This document shows, piece by piece, positions 44,440 through 55,418 of a stretch of DNA of 64,000 nt. Positions within the stretch are counted from its first letter, which is position 1, and every line of letters starts with the position of its first letter. Made by a program: the position numbers and the translations under genes. A model generated the notes under the pieces. That model had not been told where the DNA came from. It saw only the letters and a program-made list of their open reading frames with translations, and made no database searches. The stretch spans positions 558,001 to 622,000 of the forward strand of contig JADDOH010000132.1 in NCBI GenBank assembly GCA_016648135.1, given 5' to 3'. Origin of the DNA: Agrypnia vestita. Lineage: Eukaryota; Arthropoda; Insecta; Trichoptera; Phryganeidae.

Positions 44440-45775
44440 CAGAACTTACTTCTGAAATTGCAACTTCACAATAATAATGTGTTTTCTTTAGTATCGTATA
44501 CTTTTATTAATACAGTGAATGGTACCCACCGCTTACCCAGGACCGTTCTAAGAGCAAAAGCTTCCATATCGGTCCTACTCAATCGTCTCCAGGTTGACAT
44601 TTTTTTTTCAACTAACGAGCAGGACCGCGCTGCTCCGCACCGGTCATGTAAACCGTTGCGAAGTGGCACGGCCGCTCGAACAAAACCATTCACTGTCCCC
44701 GCCTCAAGATATGTCTATAAAAAAAAACAGAATACATAATTATAATACGGAAATAATAAGGAAAATAACATAAAAAGTAAAAGGAACCCAAAATAACAAA
44801 ATAATAGAAGTGTAAATAACAAAATCAAAGAAATACAATAGAGTAAGTACATATATAGTGATAAAAAGAAATAATAATAATAATATTTAAAATTAATTCT
44901 GTAAAATAAAAGACGAGATCCCACGGCGGCGGCAGTGGAAGTGGATTTATTAATACAGTACCAACTTCTCGGAAAATGGGTTGGTACCATCTGACGACCA
45001 ACTAGCACTGCGCGCGCTCATTGGTCAAATGAAATAGCGCGCGCTTCCCCGGCGTCTAGTTTCCTGTTTCGCATTTCCGTCCTTTTTCACGAAATCACTG
45101 CCACAGATTGCAGGAACTCGAGAGGAAAGATGTTACACATCAAAAACTCGTTAAAATAAAGGTTTAAGCATCACGAAAGTCAACACACATTACTTCAAAG
45201 CAAGTTTCAATGCACTCGAAAAAAATTCTCCATGTGCTTATTAATGTGATGCCTGAAGAATAGAGAGAAAGAGAGCGAACGAGTGTGGATGCGAGAAAAC
45301 GCGGTCGGTCGAGATTGCATGCAGGGTTAAAAATAGTATCTATATATGTAGACACTGTGACAGGCGGTTCGCGCGCCATGTAATATCTATTACTTACATT
45401 GTATAAAGACGGTCAATAAACGCTGTAACTATACACGGAGTATTATTAAAGACACCAAACCATCGTAACAGAGACGAAAGACGCAACAATTAAGAAGACT
45501 CTTTTTCGAAATCACTTTTCTTGTTTAAAAACATGAAACAAACAATATGACGCCATATTTTTAACAGTTAACAGGAGCTTTTATATTCTGCATTATATTT
45601 GGGATATTTAAAGATTCACATCTCACGATATAAATGACGTAACGAGTTGAAAATAGTTCTGTTGACCTAGAAATTCCGAACGCAATAAAATAAGTGAATA
45701 TCATGATGCCAAAGTACACCATTTAATTTTTTTTGCTGCGTCAGTCAAAAAACTTATACTTCGCATTATATTTAA
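44440..45775. other. Unassigned, G+C-richer blocks, possible LTR remnant
   Basis: 44520-44700 and 44920-45070 are relatively G+C-rich. At 45007-45048 GCGCGCGC flanks TCATTGGTCAAATGAAATA, giving a hairpin with alternating GC arms and an inverted CCAAT box. 45300-45480 (TATCTATATATGTAGACACT, GACGGTCAATAAACGCTGTA) has the look of an LTR promoter to poly-A end, but no matching terminus was found. Overlapping frames on both strands at 44458-44739 are not convincing. Confidence 0.35.
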
Positions 45776-45777
45776 GA

Positions 45778-46190
45778 CTAGCTGTGCCCGCGGCTTCACA
45801 CGCGTAGATTTTTACTAACTTTTAGTCGTATTTTATCCATTTGTTTATTAACTTTATTATATACATATATATCATCGCGGACATTTTTATAGAACTTTTT
45901 GAGTTCTACAACTTGTCCATAGATAGTAAATATCTCTTACCGTTAAAGCAGCGTTCTTTAAAAACGCTATCGCTCGACCATTTTTTCCTCGACTTTACTT
46001 GTAAAATAGGTCACCACGACAAGCTATTTTATTTAAATGGGATAATATACAACCTACGTCCACTTTGAAAGTCCATTCTAAATATTAGTGAAAGAATTTT
46101 TGAAATCGGATGAATAGTTTTGGAGATTACCTTCTACATCCATCCAAACTTACAAACTTTATATCTTTATATATTAGTGTAGATTAGAAA
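45778..46190 (+). mobile_element. Family H retroelement-like copy, complete
   Basis: Begins ACTAGCTGTGCCCGCGGCTT and CACACGCGTAGATTTTTACT, and ends GAAATCGGATGAATAGTTTT, GGAGATTACCTTCTACATCC, ATATCTTTATATATTAGTGT. The opening TAGCTGTGCCCGCGGCTTC and the closing (A/T)TTAGT.TAGAT are typical of abundant insect non-autonomous retroelements whose 3' ends are usually linked to RTE-like LINEs. No intact ORF. Second copy at 30190-30540; a head-only trace (CTAGCGGTACAGCCGGGCTT) at 54714. Confidence 0.65.
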
Positions 46191-46194
46191 TAGT

Positions 46195-47180
46195 AATATA
46201 AAATTGAAGTGTCTATATATGACTATTGAGTTGATATTATTAATAATCAAAAAAATTCAGAAGATTTACATTAAAATATCAACCAAATGAAACAATTCAA
46301 CCCCCTTTGTTAAATGAGGGTCTTCCTACGGCTAATGTACGTGTTAATACCTACAAGTTCCAGGGAAAGGGTATAAAATGTCAGGGGCGCATTAGTTCAT
46401 AAATGATGGATCGCACATTATCGGGTTGGCCTTTGTATACTCAAAAGTAATGGAAATATCAGCCGTATCGTCTCCTCACGCCTGATCAAACAGCGATATA
46501 AAGCTACGGACGTAATCAATTATTAAAGCATTAGATAGATTAAAAATCTTGCGCAATTATGAAACTACAAATATCTTTCTTTACAAGAAATTAGAAAGAT
46601 ATTATTTAGAAGGAATATATATTCTATAGAAGGAATTAGAAAGATATTAAGTTCGTATACACGGAATGAGATACTGTGAGATAAATCTCTGTAGCATGTA
46701 TGTGCTGGGATTTTGTTAGGGAGATTGTTAACTCAGAGATCAGCTTGAGATTAGTAGAAAGGGACAATAGCTCACACTCGTATAAAATGCAGCATAAAAT
46801 CGTAGATAAAATTTATCTTGAAAAATTAAACCAACGAAATGCGTTTAATTACAAACATTTATTCCCGTTTTAAAATTTGACGCTTGGCGTGGTACGACCA
46901 GCGTGAAGTGAGGAGCAAGATGTTGAATTTTTGAAACATGGTAGGTATAATGATGCTCTAATAGTTGAAGATTGTTTCCAAAGAACGCAATCAGAGTAAA
47001 ATTGGTATTTCAGGAATCGTCTGGAGTTGAAAATCGCATAAAAAATCGAATCCAAAAAATCGAGTGAGAAAAAAGCATCCAGTGTAATTCAGGAAAGATT
47101 TAAAATTACTAGGTACTTACTAATCATTATACTGTTTCACTGCGGGAGTAGGTAGAGATGATAGAGGGTCTTGTCATGAT
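46195..47180. other. Unassigned A+T-rich DNA
   Basis: A local duplication of AGAAGGAATTAGAAAGATAT near 46605-46640 is the only structure noted. Confidence 0.4.
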
Positions 47181-47184
47181 ATAG

Positions 47185-47240
47185 TTTTTGACTGTAGTTG
47201 GCTATAGCATAGTCTCTTCAAATATCGATAAAGAATATAT

Positions 47241-47281
<41 letters not shown>

Positions 47282-47365
47282 ACTTTCATACATGTTTACA
47301 TGTTCCTATATAAGTAGATTCGTCTCTAGGAGACTTTTATAATTTATCTTAATAAATAATAAACA
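47185..47365 (-). repeat. Repeat C copy with (AT)n inside
   Basis: GGCTATAGCATAGTCTCTTC, then (AT)n at 47234-47281, then CATGTTCCTATATAAGTAGA, TTCGTCTCTAGGAGACTTTT and ATAATTTATCTTAATAAATA. The middle of C is replaced by the microsatellite. Confidence 0.6.
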
Positions 47366-47785
47366 AAATTATCGATATGTGGACGAAATCCAGTGATTGT
47401 GTTATTAGAACATACATGTAGAAATATTGATTTTTTTGAAGACCAGCTGATACATGAATTATATTTTGCAGTACTTAAGGCATTATTATATGTGCTGAAA
47501 TCCCTCGGAAGACCTGTATTGTTACTGAATGGAGAGGGTTGTCTAAGGTGTATTTTTATTTAACATTTTTTTCTAGGCAGTGGCGTACAATAGGTGTAAA
47601 TTTAAGTCATGTTATTACCGATTATATATGATGTACCTACAAGCGTAAATATTTATATTATATATTCTAAGGAAAGAATCTGTAGTATATTTTGAAGACG
47701 GTTAAACAGAATTAAATTTGGAATTTGACTCTATTCTATTATGAGTTTCTTTTAAATAGACGAGTTTGTGTATTTGGTAAGTATG
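47366..47785. other. Unassigned A+T-rich DNA
   Basis: Nothing recognised. Confidence 0.4.
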
Positions 47786-48310
47786 TTCATAGAAGAGGGA
47801 AGATTGAGAAAGATATCGAGAGGAGGGTGACTGCAGGGAATAATAATGGAGCTTTGAATTCAATAATTTCTATTAAAAATACGTCTACCGAGGCAAGACT
47901 ACCGATACATAATGGAATTCTCATATCAATACTGATGTAAGGAAGTGAAGTTAACGAAAGTAGATTGAATGCAGTGAAGATGGGATCCCTTAGACGTACG
48001 TGTGGTAATGATAAAGTAAAGAATGAAGATATTAGGAATGAGTGTAAAGCTGATCTTAGCATAATCAATAGAATTAAAAAACGGTCGCTCAGATGATTTG
48101 GGCATGTTGCTCGAATGAAGACGTGTCATAAGCAGATTAACCCGATACTGGAAGATTCTGTTAGAAGTCTCAACTATCGTCAAGCTTGCATGAGAAGATG
48201 TACGAATGTGGATGAGGCGGCAATTGCATGTCAGGACAGAAGAGTGTGGCGCTCTATTCTCTCTGCCTACTCCCAGGGAGAAACGGCAGAAATTGTAAGT
48301 AAGTAAGTTC
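47786..48310 (+). pseudogene. LINE C-terminal fragment, same family as 31.0-31.7 kb
   Basis: Frames give RRGKIEKDIERRVTAGNNNG, GILISILM-stop-GSE, RLNAVKMGSLRRTCG, NEDIRNECKADLSIINRIKK, RSLR-stop-FGHVARM, then QINPILEDSVRSLNYRQACM and DRRVWRSILSAYSQGE. RLN.V.M..LRRTCG and LRWFGHVARM are hallmark tail motifs of endonuclease-RT LINEs. The stops fall at LMYGSE and RWFGH. A 40-50 codon stretch (KGRPRK.W) present in the 31 kb copy is deleted here after MKTCH. Ends at GTAAGTAAGTAAG. Confidence 0.85.
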
Positions 48311-48311
48311 A

Positions 48312-50215
48312 GTATGCAACAAACGTGAAAATGGTGATCAATAAAAAATTATCTCGCAGACAAATGTATTCATATTCCATACAAAACTTCATGTTTATAT
48401 AAAAAATGTATTTAACGAATTTTCTTTATAAATTATCAAAACTAATTAATACGTGTAAGCAAATATTGCTTTTATACTATTTATTTTAGATAGTTAATGA
48501 ACTCAATGATTCAAATAAAACTGATAATAGTAGTTAGTTAATTCAACAATGATTATTATTTTTGTACATATTATTAGCAGATTGTGAAAGCAAATTGATA
48601 GTTGGAATACACACAAAATATTAAGTATGCCAACTATGCAAATACTGGGTGACATTGTGATAAACTTACCTAAGCTTGTATAAAGTGGTTGAGCACACAT
48701 TATAAAATAGATAATAACCTATAAGTATCTCTACGTAGATAAAAGGTTAGAATTATCCGTTTTGAATGAACTGAAAGGATTATTTTGTAAGAACGCGATG
48801 CGGTCGTAATGTTTCTTATCGATGTTTAATTAATATTAAAATCCTATTAAGTTATCGCAAGTTTCATTCTAAATGCAAATACTACCTAATGGCTTTTATC
48901 CTAGTTTACCAGGATATCTCTCTATACTAGATTATCTATTAAATGGCTCATGATGTCATTTTTTCCTAATTTATAAATAAATAAATCACTATACTCTCAC
49001 TCAATTACTATAGAAACGTCGAAGTTATTGGCTCGTGATATCGTCTTTAGTCTATAACTCCCCCTCTATTGTGACGCACGTGGCAACCCAAATATTTCAG
49101 AAAACGTGTTGGAAATTCTATATTTACACATACAAAGATAATAATATACGTATAATTTTAACTCGGACTTGACTACAATACGTATAAAATTTATTGTTTA
49201 GAGTTTCCATTTACTGGAATAACTAACCATAACAGAAACGTATAATATCTGAAAGAAAAAACATATTTACATATCATTTTGTTTTTAAATTTGCTTACTT
49301 CTGTTGGCTGCTTCTATATACAATTTATAGTTTGGAGAAAAACACATAATCAGATTGTTTCAGTGATTCGCCTCTGGATTGATTACCTTGGTAGAAACTG
49401 TATTTATCTGCAAACCGAGAGTCTAATAATTTGAAAATAGGTCTACTTCCGAGTATGCGGTGTCTGTCGCTAACAGTACTACACTTTCCTCGTTAGGAAT
49501 TTATTTAACAAGTTTAAAAATGAATATATGGAAAGGAGGATTGATGTCCGTGGGTAATGACATATCCTCGGTTTCCGCGCTAAAGGAACCCCATCGTCCC
49601 GCCCCTTTAATGGCCATGAAAAACTTCCTTCTATACATTTTCTCTGGCGTTTCCTTTACCTTGATAAACAACCCGAAGCTAAATCTTGATATAGCCACGT
49701 AGTATGTTCCATTGCCTCGACAAATCGTCAGCATTCCGAAGAAAATGTAAATCCAAGGTATACCAAAACTTTAGGGATCACTTGCGTCTAAAGATTAAGT
49801 TGGAAGATATTAATAATGGCACCTAATTCTTTTTAGGGGTCCTTGCGTCTAAAATAATGTTGGTTATTAGTTTAAAGCTGATTATTGCAATTTATCCTCT
49901 GTGGAGTATAAAGATAATTTCTTGGTAAATGAAAATGTGAATTCCTCCTCGAATGAAGACAAGTATGTTTAACCAATGGAACATTCCACGTGAACAGAAT
50001 ATATTAACCATGTGTCAATACATTCATAGATATCCAAAGCGTAGTGAATAAATCTACCTCACCAACTTCCTATGACCATGTGATTATATTTATACAATAA
50101 TTAAACGAGTTATCTGAGCAAAATAATTCGTGTAGATAACGGGAATACTTTATTTCAAATATCGTTGAAGCAAAATTTAACGTCCGAACGAAATCGCAAT
50201 ATTCAGGGGTGTATC
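48312..50215. other. Unassigned, with G+C-richer island at 49440-49740
   Basis: The island contains overlapping unbiased frames on both strands (49460-49702 plus, 49501-49734 minus), a pattern more often seen in conserved noncoding DNA than in genes. I recognise neither product. Other parts are A+T-rich; a small repeat CTTGCGTCTAAA recurs at 49783 and 49844. Confidence 0.35.
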
Positions 50216-50216
50216 C

Positions 50217-51725
50217 TGAATCGGTTGCGCATAATTAATAACCCGATTCACTTTCTCTCCCTCCCGTTCATATAAGTCCGAATCAAATATTTCGAAATCA
50301 CCGCGCTCTCACCCAGAAGTTTCTTCCTTCAATCAAGTACAGGTGTAATTTCGCCCCATTGAGGAATGACCCATCTGTACTTCTTGAAATTCCCTAGTTA
50401 GAACTAGTTCTTTATATCTAGGGAATATGCACGTAATTATGGATTTTTGTCCTCATGATTGAACGTCTCCTTGGCAAAAAGCGGGGCAAACCCAAAACAA
50501 TCAACCCACTTCATTCGCTCCCTCTCTTGCGTTCAAATGATTTGAATTACGTCTAATGGGATTAAAATAGATTGGTTCTTGTCTTTTTCCACTCCATAGG
50601 CATATTATTTCAATCCTAACTGCATTATTTATAATGAATCTAAAATATCGTCATAATTTTGTTACTCGTAATCAATATATATGGATTATTCTATCGGCCT
50701 TCACGCACTTTTGATGCTGAAGGCATCACTACGATAACTCTTGGTTGTTCTAGTATAACTGATCCATCAGAAATCACGCCGAACTAATTCCGGGGGTCAA
50801 CAACACAGACTTCGGACCAAACGTCATGCCTAATGAGTTATTTCGGGCAGTTTCCTTTTTAGGAATATAAAGCCTTACTTATAAACCCATTGTCGGACGT
50901 ATATCATGGTCTTTATACTCCATGCTTGCTACCACCAAAACTGAACGATGCAATCGCAAGACGAGTCATGTTATTTCAATCCTAACTGCATTATTTATAA
51001 TGAATATAAATATCGTCATAATTTTGTTACTCGAAATCAATATATATGGATTATTCTATCTGCCTTCACGCACTCCTGATGCTGAAGGCATCCCTACGAT
51101 AACTCTTGTTTGTTCTAGTATAACTGATCCATCAGAAATCACGCCGAACTAATTCCGGGGGTCAACAACACAGACTTCGGACCAAACGTCATACCTAATG
51201 AGTTATTTCGGGCAGTTTCCTTTTTAGGAATATAAAGCCTTACTTATAAACCCATTGTCGGACGTATATCATGGTCTTTATACTCCATGCTTGCTACCAC
51301 CAAAACTGAACGATGCCATCGCAAGACGAGTCATATTATTTCAACCCTAAATGCATTATTTATAATGAATCTAAAAATGAATTGGTTACCGCTTTCAGTC
51401 AAACACTGTCTCTTCTCATATTCATACAAGTCGGAATTAACTATTTCGCAACTACAGCGCTCTCACCTAGAAGTTACTTCCTTCAATCAAGTATAAGCGT
51501 AATGTCGACCCATTGAGGAATGACCCATCTGTACTTTTTGAAATTCTCTAGTTAGAACCAGTTCTTTATATATAGAGAATATGCACGTAATTATGGATTT
51601 TTGTCCTCATGATTGAACGTCTCCCAGGGGTCGAACGACGCAATCTCAAAACAACCAAATTCGACTACATTTTAAATCCTCTTTCAAATGATTTGAATTA
51701 TGCTTAATGAAATTAAATATGTATC
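50217..51725 (+). repeat. A-B-B-A direct segmental duplication
   Basis: Unit A at 50217-50580 recurs, diverged, at 51368-51725 (offset about 1154; shared CCATTGAGGAATGACCCATC, TATGCACGTAATTATGGATT, TTTGTCCTCATGATTGAACG). Unit B at 50607-50972 is followed by a nearly identical B at 50973-51337 (period 365-366; shared CACGCCGAACTAATTCCGGG, GTCAACAACACAGACTTCGG, ATTGTCGGACGTATATCATG), then the start of a third B. B copies are much closer to each other than A copies, so B duplicated later. No protein motif. Origin unknown; a TE or unequal exchange. Confidence 0.9.
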
Positions 51726-53085
51726 TTTCCTAAGAATATACTGCCTACTTCGATATTAACTGTAGATCAATTTGCTTTAGAAAAATTTTAGAACATTTAG
51801 AAACAGTTTAACAATACTATTATATAGACTAAAAAGGTACTCATCCTGAAATCTTGTAGTGGCTTGAATCCATAGCTCAGAAGGTCCTTCCTCCAGACTC
51901 TGCATAAGTGTGTATCTTGTTCCTCCAGCTTCCCATTTGGCACATATCTCTTCATTCTCTCGATGGTTATAAATACATTTAAAAGAATCCTAACTGTTTT
52001 TATTCCAATAATGAGATCATTTTGACACTATAACAGCGATGAATTTGGATGCTTTCGTAACTGATTGTCAAATACCGAAACAAGTTGCTTTGGAAATTAT
52101 ATCTCAGATACCGTAAAAACGCGCGAAACAAACGAAACCAGCGTGACCTATCGGTTCAAAACCCTCCAAAAAACTCTCGAGTTAACGCTCCAACACCTAC
52201 TTATAAACTTTCTTCATCGGAAATTCCTTCTCGAAGCTTCCCCCTCCACCTAAGATCTCATTGGTTAATTTCTATCATGTTTTCAAATCAGGCCTATCAC
52301 GAGCCAACACCTATTTACGAGTCTATCTACCATGGGTGTAGTGAAACTTTTCTCCAATACGAATAATATTATTATTTTTTTTGAATCGACGTCCTGTCGT
52401 CAGTGGCGCAGTCGTGACTCTCACAACACAAGTAATAAATTAATCTTAAATAGTTCTTTTGGAGATATTCGATATAATTATTATTTTATTTCTTATTTCT
52501 TGTAATAGGGTGGCAGGTTAAATTCATCACAACTGTCCAATGTCATCGATTAGACAGTGACCCTATGTGGGCCGAGAGGACCACAATGAACCTTTAGGGT
52601 CACGACCTGCGACCACAAAATAATAACTTCCGGCCCTTATAGACCTAATCGAATCACATTTGCTATTGTGAAACAGAGAGTACAATATTTCCTATTTTCA
52701 ATCCTTGAGAGGTTTAGTGGAAATCGTAACATTCAAGGTAGGTTAGTTGGTAGTTAGATGCCATAATATTTTATAGAAAGCGCATGTTTTTTTTGTCTAA
52801 AGAGCAAAAACTTTCGAATGATGCGCTCTCGCGTCGTGATATTTGCACTGTTTATTTCATCTGTAAATTCTAGTTCAACGCGTCTTATTTTAATTCGCAG
52901 CGCTATTTATATCATGATATACGATGCTTTATATATTACATTAACCGTTTTAATGTTTCTCGAAATTTTATATCTTATATTGGACACCAAAGTGAATAAT
53001 TTGTATCTGGGCATTTATTAATTAAGATGTATTTTTCTACATTATCTATGTATTTTGCATTCATTAGATTTTAATTAGGAATCTT
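51726..53085. other. Unassigned, with possible LTR-type primer site
   Basis: TGGCGCAGTCG at 52404-52414 equals the start of the tRNA-Ser-type primer-binding site of 297/17.6-like gypsy elements, but no paired LTR or coding region was found. 52060-52330 is less A+T-rich with a TATA-like CTTATAAACTTT near 52200. Nothing else recognised. Confidence 0.3.
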
Positions 53086-53461
53086 CTTAATTAAGATAAA
53101 TTATAGAAGTCTCATAGAGACGAAGCTGTGTATATGAGAAACAAGTCTTTTTATATACGATGGCCCAGGGCTTACAAAATCCAGTTACTGCGTTCCTAAA
53201 ACATACCTACATTGATTATATTTTTAGGAATCATCTTCGTTATCGGTAACTTCTTAACTCGTGCATGTAATGTCATCATAGCTACATCATAGAGACGAAG
53301 CTGTGTATATGAGAAACAAGTCTTTTTATATACGATGGCCCAGGGCTTACAAAATCCAGTTACTGCGTTCCTAAAACATACCTACATTGATTATATTTTT
53401 AGGAATCATCTTCGTTATCGGTAACTTCTTAACTCGTGCATGTAATGTCATCATAGCTACA
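53085..53461 (+). repeat. Repeat C copy with perfect 174/175-bp tandem duplication
   Basis: The C start (TTAAGATAAATTATAGAAGT, CATAGAGACGAAGCTGTGTA, TTTTTATATACGATGGCCCA) runs into unrelated sequence ending ATGTCATCATAGCTACA. The segment 53113-53287 is repeated at 53288-53461 with no mismatch that I can see. Either a very recent duplication or an assembly artefact. Confidence 0.9.
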
Positions 53462-53464
53462 ATG

Positions 53465-54340
53465 ACCAATATCTTTAACTATATGTACCCAATTTTCAGA
53501 ATAATCTGAAAAGTCTTCCTTAAAATCAAAAGCTTTCGCATCAATGCATAGTCCCAAAAATTAAACATACATTGTTTAGTTTTGTTTTCATTAATCAGTT
53601 TATTTTTAAATAAGTATGTACGCAGGGTTCTGGAACCGGCTTTTTACAATAAAAATAACCGAACGATAAAATTAATAATATAATACATAATCATAATATT
53701 TTATTTTATTTTGGGAAATATACAGTACAATATAATAAAAACATTATATAATATTGAAAAATAATCATTTAATTTGGTAAAAAAAACTATGAAAAAAAAA
53801 GGACAAAGAATATGTGATAAAAGTTTAATTATGATAATGCATAAATAGGGAAGGGTGGGAAGAGGAATGGAATAGGGGAGGGAGGGGAGGGAAAGGCTTC
53901 AATTAAGGAAGTATTAAATTTATTTCAATAATCATAACTGTGATGACGAAGTTTCATTTTAAATAGAAGCAAATATGAATATGACATACATAGAAGAATC
54001 TAAATCTCTGACAAGGCCGGGTAGTAGTTTGTGAAATTATAATAAAATAAATACGTTGGTGGTGCACATTTGAAAGTTGCAAAGAATAAAAATACTTTTT
54101 CAACTACACTGACCATTTTTGCTGGAAATTCACAAAAAAAGGTAAATTCACACCAGGAGCGCATAACTGTTCGAGGACAGCCGCGCGTCACCGTCGCTGG
54201 AGCTCCGCATTTCCCCCGAGAGCCGAACTCTCCCGTCGCATTACCGACAACATTCCAGCTGCCTCCGAAAGCACTGGAATACACTGCATGAAAGTAAAAT
54301 GTTCTGCATTATACCGCAAGTGCTTCGGACAGGCAAAGTC
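53465..54340. other. Unassigned, with G-run block and G+C-richer patch
   Basis: The quadruplex-prone block is listed at 53849-53896. 54140-54290 is G+C-richer with overlapping frames on both strands (54000-54284 minus, 54070-54291 plus), neither recognised. Confidence 0.4.
53849..53896 (+). other. G-quadruplex-prone purine tract
   Basis: GGGAAGGGTGGGAAG followed by AGGGGAGGGAGGGGAGGGAA gives seven G3+ runs in under 50 bp; the last four are separated by single A bases, a textbook quadruplex arrangement. Confidence 0.75.
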
Positions 54341-54344
54341 CATA

Positions 54345-54610
54345 ATTTTTAAGACAAAACTATTTATTTATGAGTTAAATTTAACGGAAATTTTATACGA
54401 ACCGTATATTTCACTGAGAAGCAAATCTCAACGTTTCGCTGAAGTCTTATATATCGTTATCACCACGGGGTGGAAGCCGAACGGTGGTGGTATTACGCTC
54501 TCCTGATGACGCTTGATAAGACTCCAGCGAAACGTCGAGATTTCCTTCTCCGTGAAATTTACGGTTCGTATAAAATATTCGTTTTATTTAACACATAAAT
54601 ATGTCCTATG
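54345..54610. repeat. Palindrome with PLE-like cores
   Basis: Right arm outward: CTGATGA (54503-54509), a loop region with GATAAGACTCC, AGCGAAACGTCGAGATTT (GAAAC at 54529-54533), ACGGTTCGTATAAAAT, TTATTTAACACATAAAT. The left arm in complement: GATAACGATATATAAGACTT, CAGCGAAACGTTGAGATTTG, ACGGTTCGTATAAAATTTCC. The centre holds a further small inversion (CCACC...GGTGG). A hammerhead-like leading box is exact in the right arm and decayed in the left. No coding sequence. Confidence 0.7.
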
Positions 54611-54614
54611 GCCG

Positions 54615-55290
54615 TAATAATTACCTTAACCCTCTAAAACTATTTATTTTAATATTTAAAACTATTTATGTAGGAACACGATTCCAACTAACAAAACGTT
54701 GTATTATGATATTACTAGCGGTACAGCCGGGCTTCACCTATGATTTGGATTCTTGAGTAGGTACATAGATAGTTCAGAAAAGAATTGATGTTTGCAAGAA
54801 ACAAAAAATACTGAAACGATTCATGTTATAAAAAATTATTTATGCAAAGTGAGTAAGTAACACATTGAATAAATAAATTTATTTTTCTTCTTCAAATATA
54901 GCAAATTTATTTTGTGGTGATATAATTATAATTTATGTTTATGATTTTAAAACTGCTTCATTTGTTGACATATTTCATACTTTGAATTTTTTTATTTTTA
55001 AATAGTAACGAACGTGTTTTTAATAAAAAAAAAACTATCTTTAAAATAGTGATTAAAAACTTAAAGTGTGGGTATAAATATAATACATTGTTTAAAAACA
55101 TATCTTTATATGAATAAAAAACGATTTAAAGTCATCAAAAAATGTTAAAATTTTATTAATATTGAACATTTCTTGATTATTTTAGTATTTTTATTGTGAA
55201 ACTGCTAAATTTGTACTTGTAAGAAATTCTGCATACATATAACTATCTATTCAGTAACTATTAATGATTTCTAAGATACTGAAAACGAAT
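54615..55290. other. Unassigned A+T-rich DNA
   Basis: A family H head trace lies at 54712-54745 (CTAGCGGTACAGCCGGGCTT). Nothing else recognised. Confidence 0.35.
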
Positions 55291-55418
55291 TTTTTGGCCA
55301 CGGCCTGTTGAGAAATGTTTATGTTTTCTTAATTATTATAAAATATGTTGTTTATTACTTTTATATAAGAACAAAGATATCTATCTAAGTTATTATTCTA
55401 AATTAATGTAGTCTAGCG

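Noticed and set aside
45300..45480. Complete LTR with promoter
   Set aside because: TATA and AATAAA-like signals are present but no defined termini or flanking duplication could be found.
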